Of a DNA stretch of 64,000 nt, positions 17,240 through 25,129 are shown one piece after another (the stretch's first letter is position 1; every line of letters starts with the position of its first letter). A program made the translations under genes and the position numbers. The notes beneath the pieces are model-generated. The model did not search any database. It was not told where the DNA came from and saw only the letters and a list, made by a program, of their open reading frames with translations. The DNA is from an uncultured Clostridia bacterium (lineage in GTDB: Bacteria > Bacillota > Clostridia > Christensenellales > CAG-917): NCBI GenBank assembly GCA_944358385.1, contig CALVQW010000007.1:1-64000 (forward strand). The letters are read 5' to 3'.

Positions 17240-17989
17240 ATGAAAAACTTTAAAAAATTGATCTGCATCCTGATCACCGCCGCGCTTGCGGTCACCTTCG
17301 CGTTCGCGCTCGTCGCGTGCAACAAGGATCCCAAGCCCACGGAAATGACGCAAGCGGACTTCGACGAACTCGAAGGCTACCGCCTCGCCACGATGGGTTA
17401 CAGCACCTACCGCACCAACATCACCACCGAGACCACCACGGACGATGGCGTGCAGGTGGAGGAAAAGTCCGTCGGCTTCTATTACAACAGTCTGGGCGGA
17501 CACACCATCACCATCGACACCGTGCTCAAAGACGAGTCGGGCAAAACGGTCTCCCGCACCTATTATCTCGCAAGCGACAGCAGCACGCAGAAGAAGACGG
17601 AGGCGGAAGCCGTCTATGAGGGTGACTCGACCACTCCCACTTCCAGCGAATTCAACGAAAGTGCATCCGATGTCACCATCGGCGAGATCCTTCCCGCCAG
17701 CGGTGCGCATGATGCGGTCAACGAGGTCCTCAATGCCAAACCCGACAAAGTAGACATCGTCTCCGCAAAAGTGACCAAGTACAGCGACGACCACAAGGCG
17801 TATGTCATCGAATATACGGATGATGGCGACACCGAAAAGACCACCATTTCCGTCACCGTCAAGGGCGGCACCTTCTCCTCCGTCACCGTGACAAGCGGCA
17901 ATGTCTCTTACACCACGACTTACGAGTTCAACATCGGCATACTCTCCATGACCGAAGCAGAGTGGTATGCTCAGCATCCTCGCGCCTGA
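17240..17989 (+). CDS. Predicted lipoprotein, unknown function
   Basis: A 249-residue exported protein. The signal peptide ends with a lipobox, FALVAC, giving an N-terminal acylated Cys near residue 27. The mature part is rich in Thr, Asp and Ser with predicted beta structure (for example TTTDDGVQVEEKSVGFYYNS), and no enzyme motif is evident. It is 15 bp downstream of the M28 peptidase gene, with AAAGGAGTG as ribosome site, so the two are probably cotranscribed and may act together at the cell surface. A strong terminator follows. Confidence 0.82.
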   Translation: MKNFKKLICILITAALAVTFAFALVACNKDPKPTEMTQADFDELEGYRLATMGYSTYRTNITTETTTDDGVQVEEKSVGFYYNSLGGHTITIDTVLKDESGKTVSRTYYLASDSSTQKKTEAEAVYEGDSTTPTSSEFNESASDVTIGEILPASGAHDAVNEVLNAKPDKVDIVSAKVTKYSDDHKAYVIEYTDDGDTEKTTISVTVKGGTFSSVTVTSGNVSYTTTYEFNIGILSMTEAEWYAQHPRA

Positions 17990-18013
17990 TGTAAAATGCG
18001 AGATTAGCTTATC

Positions 18014-18045
18014 AAGCCGCGCTGAAAGGCGCGGCTTTGTTTTTA
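18014..18045 (+). terminator. Terminator of the M28 peptidase-lipoprotein operon
   Basis: AAGCCGCGC / GCGCGGCTT stem, then TGTTTTT. Confidence 0.88.
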
Positions 18046-18716
18046 TGACGATCTCTCCGGACGGTGCGGTATGCACCGCCGCTCTGTCCCGGCGCGTGAT
18101 CTCCGATGATGCCATGCGGCGGAGAGCGACAACGCCAAAGAGACGGGGCGGGACCACGACAAGGAGGCAGAAAGTGGCCACGGCAAGAGGCTGCGAGTGA
18201 TCACGGCAAGACGGGACGACCAGGGCGGAGCGAGCGTGCTTTTCATACGCATCCCGCATTTCACCCTCTTATTGACACAGTATCGCATATCCGTCAGAAA
18301 ACTTCCTCTTGCATTCCCGCGCGCACGGGTGTATCATCATGGTGACGACAGGGCGATGGCCGCATGAAGAGCGACAACAAGAAGTCCTGCCCCACAGCCA
18401 CTTGCGCCGAGGTCGGGCGCACTCCGCGCGCGGCGGAACAATTACCGACAGACGCAAGTGACCACGATGTATCACCCGTCCGACAAGGACGGGTTTTCTG
18501 TTGCGTCCGCTCTCCCGAACGCCCTGCGTCCCTCTTGGCTCATCCCCCGTACTGCACCGTCACTCCCCTTCCGGCAGCCCCGAACATTTCATCTCCCTCT
18601 CCGCGACACATGCTCAAGCCGATGCCGTGCGCGATCCCCTGCCGCATGTATCTTCTTTGTCCGCGATCTCGCGGTAATGCCGCACACCGTCATTGTCCGC
18701 CGTCACCGCAGTAATG
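18046..18716. other. Gene-free stretch of about 670 bp
   Basis: Several short open frames occur on both strands, but none has a ribosome site with protein-like composition. A terminator-like hairpin (ACCCGTCC-gacaa-GGACGGGT then TTTCTG) lies near 18475-18503. Nothing else is recognised. Confidence 0.5.
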
Positions 18717-18745
18717 TTGACAAAATAATATAAATAAGCTAAACT
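18717..18745 (+). promoter_or_regulatory. Promoter of the zinc-ribbon/DUF4190 gene
   Basis: TTGACA (18717-18722), 17-nt spacer, TAAACT (18740-18745). Confidence 0.8.
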
Positions 18746-18769
18746 GTAAAAAAACGGGGAGGTCACATC

Positions 18770-19423
18770 ATGTTTTGCAGCAACTGTGGAAAAGAAGTAG
18801 ATGATGCGGCGGTGAAATGCCCTTATTGCGGAGAGTCCATTTCCGACGCGGCGGACACCGTCACCGAGCCTGCCGCGGAAACGCCCGCGGTTGAGGACAT
18901 CGCGCCCGAGACGAACGCGGCGGCGGATGCCACCGATGCAGGCAGCACCGCATCCGACGGCGGACAACAGGCGCAGGGACAATATCAGGGACAATACCAG
19001 GGACAATACGGACAGGGCTACGGTCAGTACGGTCAGGGTTACGGTCAATACGGGCAGGGCTACGGTCAGTACGGTCAAGGCTACAACCCGTACGGACAGG
19101 GCTACAATCAATATCAATACCAGCCGCCTCAAAAGAAGGGCGAAAACGGTATGGCGATAGCGGGACTCGTGCTTGCCTTCTTCTTCCCGCTGGTGGGACT
19201 GATCCTGAGCTGTCTGGGACTCAAACAGTCCAAGACCATGGACGACGAAGGCAAAGGGATAAGCATCGCAGGCATAGTCATCTCATCCCTCGGACTTGTC
19301 GTATATTTAGCCCTCATCATATACGCGATCATAGCGGTAGCAATGGCCGCCACCTTAGCGGGTACGCTTTCGGACCCCAACACCTATATGAATGTGGTCG
19401 CAATGGTGGGCGCATTTGTCTGA
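18770..19423 (+). CDS. Zinc-ribbon membrane protein with GQGY repeats (DUF4190-like)
   Basis: A 217-residue protein. An N-terminal zinc ribbon, CSNCGKEV...CPYCGES, is followed by an acidic Ala/Glu/Thr-rich linker (about residues 25-65). Next comes a low-complexity tract of about ten Y-G-Q-G-type repeats (residues 66-118), then two transmembrane helices (about 125-190) of the DUF4190 type, with GLVLAFFFPLVGLILSCLGL between charged flanks. GGGGAGG precedes the ATG. The Tyr/Gln/Gly tract resembles prion-like disordered regions, so self-association is possible but unproven. It is transcribed alone and terminated cleanly. Confidence 0.85.
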   Translation: MFCSNCGKEVDDAAVKCPYCGESISDAADTVTEPAAETPAVEDIAPETNAAADATDAGSTASDGGQQAQGQYQGQYQGQYGQGYGQYGQGYGQYGQGYGQYGQGYNPYGQGYNQYQYQPPQKKGENGMAIAGLVLAFFFPLVGLILSCLGLKQSKTMDDEGKGISIAGIVISSLGLVVYLALIIYAIIAVAMAATLAGTLSDPNTYMNVVAMVGAFV

Positions 19424-19456
19424 AACGCCGTTTAAATCCCTAAAAAACGCATGATA

Positions 19457-19494
19457 AAACCCCGTCAAAGTCATTGACGGGGTTTTTGTTTTTG
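19457..19494 (+). terminator. Terminator of the zinc-ribbon gene
   Basis: AAAACCCCGTCA / TGACGGGGTTTT stem followed by TTGTTTTTG. The A-rich left arm lets it also act on the convergent MGMT-like gene. Confidence 0.9.
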
Positions 19495-19523
19495 CAAAAT
19501 GCCGTGCATTCCGCGCAGCGGTT

Positions 19524-19829
19524 TCAGCCTAAGAAGCGGTAGCGCGCAAGATCCACAGTGAAGTCCTCGCGCACTTCCACGCCTTCTTTTTTCAGCAGCT
19601 CCGCCTGCACTTCTCTGCCGCCGAAGGCGAATGCTGGCGCGAGTTTCCCCTCACGGTTGACCACCCTGTGACAAGGGATGACGCCGGGACGCGGGTTGCA
19701 ATGCAAGGCGTAACCTACGGCGCGCGACGCGTGCGGCGAGCCGCACATCAACGCGATCTGCCCATATGTCGCCACTTTGCCTTTCGGGACGGTCATCACC
19801 GCCTCGTACACTCGGTCGTAGAAACTCAT
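19524..19829 (-). CDS. MGMT-family DNA-binding domain protein
   Basis: A 101-residue protein equal to the C-terminal domain of O6-methylguanine-DNA methyltransferase. It has the helix-turn-helix segment VATYGQIALMCG, ASRAVGYALHCNP and the active-site motif IPCHRVV. The cysteine is present, unlike in alkyltransferase-like proteins, which have another residue there. The N-terminal MGMT domain is absent. The start at 19829 has AAAGGAG upstream; a GAGGGTG-caa-CACCCTC hairpin lies in the leader (about 19843-19861). It may repair alkylated guanine or flag it for other repair. Confidence 0.85.
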   Translation of the reverse strand: MSFYDRVYEAVMTVPKGKVATYGQIALMCGSPHASRAVGYALHCNPRPGVIPCHRVVNREGKLAPAFAFGGREVQAELLKKEGVEVREDFTVDLARYRFLG

Positions 19830-19899
19830 TTTTTTCTCCTTTGCGAGGGTGTTGCACCCTCGCGCTCCCATACTATTTACGGAACGTGTGTTAACGGCT

Positions 19900-20140
19900 G
19901 CCGGGCGAGACAAGAGCAACAGTCAGCCGTCCGCTCAGGACCCTCACGCTCCCTGTGGGGGAATTATTCCCCCACGCCCCCACACTAATGCGGGACGTAA
20001 ATAAAATGCTGTTGCGCGTGAAGTGACACCACAGCCAGCCGTGCGCTAGCACCCCACACCCCCACACTATTGCGGGACGTAAATAAAATGCTGTTGCGCG
20101 TTAAGTGACACCACAGCCAGCCGTCCGCTCAGCACCCGAG
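19900..20140. repeat. 83-bp tandem repeat beside the amidohydrolase gene
   Basis: Two nearly identical 83-bp units begin with CCCCCACACTA(A/T)TGCGGG at 19976 and 20059. They share GACGTAAATAAAATGCTGTT and AGTGACACCACAGCCAGCCGT split across the unit. A partial unit precedes them. The last unit runs into the stop codon of the amidohydrolase gene. Confidence 0.85.
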
Positions 20141-20923
20141 GAGTTTTTCGGCTGCGCCGTGCAGTATGCTCTCCTTCTCCTCGTCCGTGAAGTCGCAGTG
20201 CCTGATCATCTCCGCCGCCTCCGCGGTGTCGCTCCACGGGGAATCGGAGGCAAAGAGGATCCGTTCCGCGCCGTGTTTTTTGACGATGAACTCGAAAAGA
20301 TCCTTGGGGCAATACTTTGTCGCCATGGAGGTATCCATATAGACGTTCTTGCCGGCGAGGAACTCTGCCGTCTCCACCCACTGTTCCTGCCCGCCGAGGT
20401 GCGCGACCACCATTTTCGCGCCGTCGAACCTGTCCGCAAGGGCGGCGAAACGGCGGGGATTGCTCCTGTAAGGCGGCGTACCGACGGGATCGTAACCCGC
20501 GTGCCAAAGGATGATGAGTCCCTTGGAAAACGCGTATTCGTAGAAGGGGAACATCCTCTCGTCGTCCACGGTGAAATCCTGATATTCGGGGTGGAGCTTG
20601 ATGCCCTTGAACCCTCTCGCCACGACATCGTCGATGTCCGCCCGCCAGCTCTCCGCCATGGGATAGACCGCGCCAAAGGGGATGAGCCTGTCGCTTGCGA
20701 TTGAGGACGCCCACGCATTGATCTTTGCCGTCTGCGAAGGCTTGGTGGCTATGGAAAGCACAACGCTCCTGTCTATGCCGTGCGCGTCCATATAGCCGAG
20801 CAACCCCGCGCGCGTCATATCCGTGCAATGCCGATACGCGCCGTGGGAATTTTTGATGAGTGCCGCCCGCGCCTTGGGCGCAAGCTCGTCATTGAAGATG
20901 TGAGTGTGAAAATCTATTACCAT
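20129..20923 (-). CDS. Amidohydrolase (Amidohydro_2, TIM-barrel)
   Basis: A 264-residue metal-dependent hydrolase or decarboxylase-like enzyme. The N-terminal metal motif is IDFHTHIF; further conserved positions are GIKLHPEYQDF, ILWHAGYD, VVAHLGG and FASDSPWSD. This order fits the Amidohydro_2 family, which acts on diverse carboxylates or amides, so the substrate is unknown. No Shine-Dalgarno site precedes the ATG; instead a good promoter's -10 box ends 8 nt before it, suggesting a leaderless mRNA. Its 3' end is embedded in an 83-bp tandem repeat. Confidence 0.87.
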   Translation of the reverse strand: MVIDFHTHIFNDELAPKARAALIKNSHGAYRHCTDMTRAGLLGYMDAHGIDRSVVLSIATKPSQTAKINAWASSIASDRLIPFGAVYPMAESWRADIDDVVARGFKGIKLHPEYQDFTVDDERMFPFYEYAFSKGLIILWHAGYDPVGTPPYRSNPRRFAALADRFDGAKMVVAHLGGQEQWVETAEFLAGKNVYMDTSMATKYCPKDLFEFIVKKHGAERILFASDSPWSDTAEAAEMIRHCDFTDEEKESILHGAAEKLLGC

Positions 20924-20931
20924 ACCGTAAA

Positions 20932-20960
20932 ATTCTACTCTTTCGGCGGCGAAATGTAAA
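20932..20960 (-). promoter_or_regulatory. Promoter of the amidohydrolase gene (leaderless)
   Basis: TTTACA (20955-20960), 17-nt spacer, TAGAAT (20932-20937) on the minus strand. Only 8 nt separate the -10 box from the ATG. Confidence 0.75.
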
Positions 20961-21125
20961 GCGCGCGGGAACAGTCTCCCCCGCCGTTTTCGCCGTTTTC
21001 GTCATGGGCGGCGGCGCGAATGCGGCGTGAACGCCGCGACACGCATGCAACGAGAGTGCAGCGGGATGCCGCAACAGAACATGAGCGGCGCGGGAGCGCG
21101 ACGATACCCTTCCGTCACACCGCCG

Positions 21126-21899
21126 TCAAAGCAGATCCTTCACCGCCTTGTAGCTGTAATTCTTTTTGAGCACGCGGTAGAAGGTGGGGATGGAGTTGAA
21201 CCCGCTCTCCAACGCGGCTTCGGACGCGGTGCAGCCCGTGTTCTTCATCAGATCGAGCGCGTGCATGAGCCTGACCGCCGAGACGTAATCCGTGATGGAA
21301 GTGCCTAGCGCGAGGTTGAACATCCGCGAGAAGTAGTAGCGGCTGTAACCGAAATGCTCCGCCATGCTCTCCAACGTGATCTCCTCGGCGTAATGCTCCC
21401 CGATGTAGGCGATGAGCGCGTCCACAAATGTCTGTCTGCTCCTCGCGCCCTCCTCCCAGCCGAGCTTGTCCGCGATGCTGCCGAGCAACATATCGCAATG
21501 CGCTTGCAGGAGGAGCTTGTTGTCCGCGCCATCGACGATCGCGCGGATGTCCGGGAGCAGCGAGCGGCAGAACTCCCCGTCCCGTATGATGCACCCCTTC
21601 ATCAACTTGTCGCCAAAGACGGCGTAATAGTCGTGCAACATGTGGTTGGGAAAGACGATGACGGTCTGCCTACCCCCTTCGCTCTCCTCATAGCCGTGCA
21701 TCTCGTAGCTGTTGGCGAAATAGATCTGATCGGGAGAGAGGGTAACGTCCTTGCCCGCCGCGCATATCTTCTTCTCCCCGGAAAGGACGTACATCACCTC
21801 CACCTTGCGGTGGAAATGTATTGGACACACGTTGTCACACTCGGAGGCGATGAAGATGTTTTCGTCACGTTCACGGTTGATCTCATATTGCGCCAGCAT
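21126..21899 (-). CDS. AraC family regulator with cupin-type N-domain
   Basis: A 257-residue transcription factor. The N-terminal half is a cupin-like sensor (HFHRKVEVMYVLSGEK, then YFANSYEMHGY). The C-terminal half holds the two AraC helix-turn-helix motifs: ITLESMAEHFGYSRYYFSRM and TASEAALESGFNSIPTFYRV. The ATG at 21899 is chosen because AAAGGAG lies six bases ahead; a GTG two codons earlier would sit on the ribosome site. It is transcribed away from the small gene at 22059. Such regulators usually respond to sugars or small molecules; the target is unknown. Confidence 0.9.
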   Translation of the reverse strand: MLAQYEINRERDENIFIASECDNVCPIHFHRKVEVMYVLSGEKKICAAGKDVTLSPDQIYFANSYEMHGYEESEGGRQTVIVFPNHMLHDYYAVFGDKLMKGCIIRDGEFCRSLLPDIRAIVDGADNKLLLQAHCDMLLGSIADKLGWEEGARSRQTFVDALIAYIGEHYAEEITLESMAEHFGYSRYYFSRMFNLALGTSITDYVSAVRLMHALDLMKNTGCTASEAALESGFNSIPTFYRVLKKNYSYKAVKDLL

Positions 21900-22058
21900 G
21901 GTCACTCCTTTTGCGAAAAATCACATTTCCCGCATCACGATAGCAATAAGTGAGAATATTATAACCAAATTTTTAATGCGCGTCCAGCGAATGGAGAATA
22001 CAATGTCGGCGAAAAATAAATATGCGCCCGCATATTGCGGGACAAAAGGAGGTTTTGC

Positions 22059-22151
22059 ATGAAAACGAACGTCAGGACAAACACGCACGTCAAATCGAAC
22101 GGCATTGCCAAACGCATCGGCGAAGCCCTCTTCTGGGCAACGAGACGCTGA
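22059..22151 (+). CDS. Possible 30-residue basic peptide
   Basis: Short frame encoding 30 residues, starting MKTNVRTNTHVKS and ending EALFWATRR. The ATG is preceded by a strong AAAGGAGG with good spacing, which is why it is listed. The peptide is basic with a short amphipathic C-terminal half. A small hairpin (CCCGCA-tat-TGCGGG) precedes the ribosome site, and a perfect 24-bp inverted repeat follows the stop by 25 bp and could end transcription. It is divergent from the AraC gene. No family is recognised, and chance cannot be excluded. Confidence 0.4.
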   Translation: MKTNVRTNTHVKSNGIAKRIGEALFWATRR

Positions 22152-22176
22152 CGGACCATATCCGTTTTAGACACTT

Positions 22177-22225
22177 GGGGACGGGCTTGTTTTGTCCAAA
22201 ATTTGGACAAAACAAGCCCGTCCCC
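22177..22225. repeat. REP-like perfect palindrome
   Basis: Two perfect 24-bp arms (GGGGACGGGCTTGTTTTGTC plus CAAA, and its complement) separated by one base. The same GGGGACGGGCTT(A/G)TTTTGTCC unit recurs at 34553-34653. Confidence 0.85.
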
Positions 22226-22292
22226 GAATGTCCAAATTCCGGTTTCGGCACATTAGGGCGAGATATACAGCTCCCGATAACAGTGTATTTTG

Positions 22293-22336
22293 AAGCAAAC
22301 CCCGTCTCTCAACGGGGCTTTGACAAAGCAGGTCGC
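22293..22336 (-). terminator. GTCAAAGC-family short hairpin E6
   Basis: AACCCCGT-ctctca-ACGGGG hairpin with the family flank GCTTTGACAAAGCAGGTCGC. It lies just beyond element E2. Confidence 0.55.
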
Positions 22337-22362
22337 AAAAACTCAACAATGCTGCACAAAGC

Positions 22363-22486
22363 CCGAGGGCGATATTTGGATGCAGAACGCGAAAGCACCC
22401 CCTTTTCGGCGAGGCGCGTACTTAGGCGTACGTAACGAGCCGGAAAGGGGGTGCTGACAAAGTTGTGCGCCAAATAGCACCCTCGG
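22363..22486 (-). terminator. Long CGTAC-loop hairpin element E2 (124 bp)
   Basis: Lies 4 bp beyond the stop of the phosphatase gene. Outer arms CCGAGGGC...TTTGG / CCAAAT...CCCTCGG, inner arms AGCACCCCCTTT / GGGGGTGCT, and an apical part with GCGTAC and CGTACGT. It is about 90% identical to E3 at 35511 and of the same length. Confidence 0.72.
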
Positions 22487-22490
22487 TAAC

Positions 22491-22967
22491 TTAGGGTTTT
22501 AACTGTTCTTCGAGCTTCGCCGCGTACAGGGTGAGATAGACCTTGATGACACTCATCACCTTGTCATAGTCCTCCTGCGATTTGTAGAGGAAGGGATCGG
22601 GGATGGGGGTGTATTTCCCTTCGGCGGCTTCGGAGAGAGTGAGGAACTTTTTGCGGTAGCGGCAGGGGGTGAGCCACTTGTGCATCTTGGACATGCCGAT
22701 GATGACGTCCGCATCGCGGAACTTTTCCTTTGCCGTCCACTTGAACGAGGGTTTGAATGCCGCGATCTCCGCATCCGAAAACCCTTCCCTCCTGAGACTT
22801 ACGGCAGCCTTGGGGAAGATGACTTTGCTGCGGTTGAACACGGCGGAGGAACTCACCTCCACACCCGCCGCGGACAGCACGGGGCTGCTGCTCACCATAC
22901 GGCGGAACACGAACTCCGCATAAGGGCTGCGGCACACGTTGCTGGAACACACAAACAATATCTTCAT
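22491..22967 (-). CDS. Low-molecular-weight protein tyrosine phosphatase-like protein
   Basis: A 158-residue protein with the phosphatase P-loop at its N terminus: VCSSNVCRSP, with nucleophile C7 and R13. The catalytic aspartate is probably in IPDPF near the C terminus. It may dephosphorylate Tyr, Arg or arsenate-like substrates, as family members do. Its start overlaps the end of the upstream reductase gene by 4 bp (ATGA), making it the last gene of a six-gene minus-strand operon. A long conserved hairpin terminator follows its stop directly. Confidence 0.88.
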   Translation of the reverse strand: MKILFVCSSNVCRSPYAEFVFRRMVSSSPVLSAAGVEVSSSAVFNRSKVIFPKAAVSLRREGFSDAEIAAFKPSFKWTAKEKFRDADVIIGMSKMHKWLTPCRYRKKFLTLSEAAEGKYTPIPDPFLYKSQEDYDKVMSVIKVYLTLYAAKLEEQLKP

Positions 22968-24034
22968 ATCAAATCCTCCGCGGGATCGTGCGGCATGACG
23001 ATCTCCGCATCGCTTTCGGGATAGGTGCAGCAGGGGTGGAATATGCCCGCGGCTTTATCCTCCTCCGTCCTTCTGTCATGGGCGGCGTCGGCGGTGAGAG
23101 AGCCGGAAAGCACCCTGCTCCTGCAAAAGCCGCACTCGCCCACTCTGCATTGCGAGAGGGCTGCAAGCCCCGCTCGCTCCGCAGCCACCATGACCGTCTC
23201 CGAAGCGCGGGCGGGGATGAGGAAAGTCTTTCCCGCAAGATGCACGGTGAGGGAGAACACCCTCCCCTCCTCATCCTCACGGTCGGTGACGGAGTTGGCG
23301 GAAAACTTCATATTGCGCACAAGTGCGTCTCCCGCAAGTTCGCGCGTGACGTGCGCATAGAGCGCGTCCCCGCCGCACGCAAAGAGAGTGCACTCCTCGC
23401 CGACATAACGATGCAACAGTTCGCGGGTGAAAACGCCCGTTTCCATCCCTTTGCCCGCACCGTTCTCCGCGACGTAGACCACTCTCACCCTGTCTCCGGG
23501 CAGAGCGTCCAGCACCTCTTTGAAGAGGAACTCATACGCATTCTGCACGCAGAAAAAGAGTGTCATGCGGAAAGGCTCGCTGCCCTCCGCCGCCGCCTTC
23601 GCCATGGAGAGCAGAGAGGTGATGCCCGCGCCGCCCGCAACGCCGACAACGTGCGCGCAGTCTCTCTCCGCGTCGTATACAAAATTCCCGGCAGGTCTGC
23701 TCGCTTCGATGACATCTCCCGCCTTCACCTCGTCCACGAGGTGGGAGGAGAGGATGCCCGCCTTCTTCACGGTGGAGATGTACACACCCCCCTCCGCCTC
23801 TTTGGGAGAGGACGCAAGGGTGTAAGCGCGCGTGACTCTGCTCTCCCCCACCTTCGCGGTGAGAGCGATATAGTTGCCTGCGCGCTGGGGCGCGAGTCTC
23901 TTTGTCCTCACGCCGTCCGCCTCAAAGACGAACGTGCTGAGACCGGGGAAATGCTCTACGATCTCCCTCACTCTCAAAAACTGTTTGCCGCCGTCCGCGG
24001 GGGCTTTGGATGCGTTGAATACGGTCTTTGTCAT
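22964..24034 (-). CDS. FAD/NAD(P) reductase with C-terminal 2Fe-2S ferredoxin domain
   Basis: A 356-residue electron-transfer flavoprotein. The N-terminal FAD-binding domain shows RAYTLASSP. The NAD(P)-binding domain shows GVAGGAGITSLLSMA and FACGGDALY. From about residue 270 a plant-type ferredoxin domain carries CRVGECGFC and a later Cys in FHPCCTYP. This layout matches reductases that feed oxygenases or other partners; in an anaerobe it more likely links NAD(P)H to an acceptor. The start is 18 bp after the histidine kinase gene. A paralogue lies at 37979-39130. Confidence 0.88.
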   Translation of the reverse strand: MTKTVFNASKAPADGGKQFLRVREIVEHFPGLSTFVFEADGVRTKRLAPQRAGNYIALTAKVGESRVTRAYTLASSPKEAEGGVYISTVKKAGILSSHLVDEVKAGDVIEASRPAGNFVYDAERDCAHVVGVAGGAGITSLLSMAKAAAEGSEPFRMTLFFCVQNAYEFLFKEVLDALPGDRVRVVYVAENGAGKGMETGVFTRELLHRYVGEECTLFACGGDALYAHVTRELAGDALVRNMKFSANSVTDREDEEGRVFSLTVHLAGKTFLIPARASETVMVAAERAGLAALSQCRVGECGFCRSRVLSGSLTADAAHDRRTEEDKAAGIFHPCCTYPESDAEIVMPHDPAEDLI

Positions 24035-24052
24035 GATACGCTCCGCTCCGGA

Positions 24053-25129
24053 TCAGTCCATCGCAAGGATCATTCTGTTGTAGAGGATCTCGCTCCAAAT
24101 GTCATAAAGGAAGATGACCGGCCACAGCACGAAGTTGAACACGGCGGTGATGAGAGTGCCCGGACGCCATGACTCGAAATAGCGCATAAAACGCAAAAGC
24201 CAGGGCATTATGAAACAAAACATGAAGATCAAGATGACTTTCAGCAATTTGGGCAGTTGCTCGAAACGCTGAGTCGGAGTGGTCTCGTCGGGGAGTTCCG
24301 GGATGCTGACCGTGAACACTGAGCCTTTACCTTTCCTTGAGCGCACCTTGATCTCGCCGCCGTGGCGGTGCGCTATCTGCTGCGCGACGTAAAGCCCCAG
24401 CCCGGAATTCCTGGAATCCGTGCGGGAGGATTCCTCCATAAAAAACTTGTCAAAGACGTAAGGCAGGTTCTTCTTCTCTATGCCCTTGCCGGTGTCGCGG
24501 ATCTTGACAAGAAAGAATTTCCCGTTGTGACCGAAGGAGACGACGATCTTCCCGCCCTCCTCGGTGTACTTAACGGCATTGGAGACGAGGTTCTGAAAGA
24601 CGCGTTCCAGCTCGCGCCTGTCGGCGTAGATCTCGGCGGAGGGGATGTGCCGCACCTTGTAGGAGATGTTCTTTCCCTTGGCGAGAGCCTCGTATTTCCC
24701 CAGCACCGCACCCAGAAAAGCGCGGGTGTTCACCTTCTCTTTGAGGGTGTCGATCTCGTCTATCTCGTGTTTTGAAGTCTCCACGAGTTTGAGGACAAGC
24801 CCGTTGAGCTGCTCCGTTTTTTCCGTGATGAGCGCGAGATAGTCCTTGTCGTCCATGCCGTCCTGCAAACACTCCGCATAGCCCGAGATGAGGGCGAGCG
24901 GAGTTTTGACGTCATGCGCGACGCTGGCTATGGCGAGCTTGTTCTGTTCTATGGCGCGGGCGTGAGCGATCTGCTGTTCCAGCACGGTGACTCTGAGCTT
25001 TTCCAGCCCCCGCATGATCTTGCGCTGAGAGGCGGAGCCTTTGGGTTCTATGGGCGTGGAAAGATCGCCGGCGTTCAACGCGTCGACGGCAGCCTGCACA
25101 TAGTTCTTGCGACCTCTCAATCCTGCCAT
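24053..25129 (-). CDS. Sensor histidine kinase with C-terminal membrane helices
   Basis: A 358-residue kinase with an unusual layout. There is no N-terminal sensor or membrane region; a short helical linker leads to the H-box SVAHDVKTPLALI (His72). The ATPase domain has NLVSNAVKYTEEGG, DTGKGIEKKN, FDKFF and NSGLGLYVAQQ. Two hydrophobic helices follow at about residues 303-320 and 328-350, so the membrane anchor is C-terminal. It overlaps the response-regulator gene by 13 bp, its evident partner. It probably senses something at the membrane or through another protein. Confidence 0.92.
   Translation of the reverse strand: MAGLRGRKNYVQAAVDALNAGDLSTPIEPKGSASQRKIMRGLEKLRVTVLEQQIAHARAIEQNKLAIASVAHDVKTPLALISGYAECLQDGMDDKDYLALITEKTEQLNGLVLKLVETSKHEIDEIDTLKEKVNTRAFLGAVLGKYEALAKGKNISYKVRHIPSAEIYADRRELERVFQNLVSNAVKYTEEGGKIVVSFGHNGKFFLVKIRDTGKGIEKKNLPYVFDKFFMEESSRTDSRNSGLGLYVAQQIAHRHGGEIKVRSRKGKGSVFTVSIPELPDETTPTQRFEQLPKLLKVILIFMFCFIMPWLLRFMRYFESWRPGTLITAVFNFVLWPVIFLYDIWSEILYNRMILAMD

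Noticed and set aside
16076-18259. 727-codon open frame on the minus strand
   Set aside because: It lies opposite the M28 peptidase and lipoprotein genes, both with clear motifs, ribosome sites and a terminator.
18364-18714. Possible gene in the 18.05-18.72 kb gap
   Set aside because: No ribosome site, odd composition, and a terminator-like hairpin inside the frame.
19524-19829. Alkyltransferase-like (ATL) protein
   Set aside because: ATLs replace the active-site Cys; this protein keeps PCHR.
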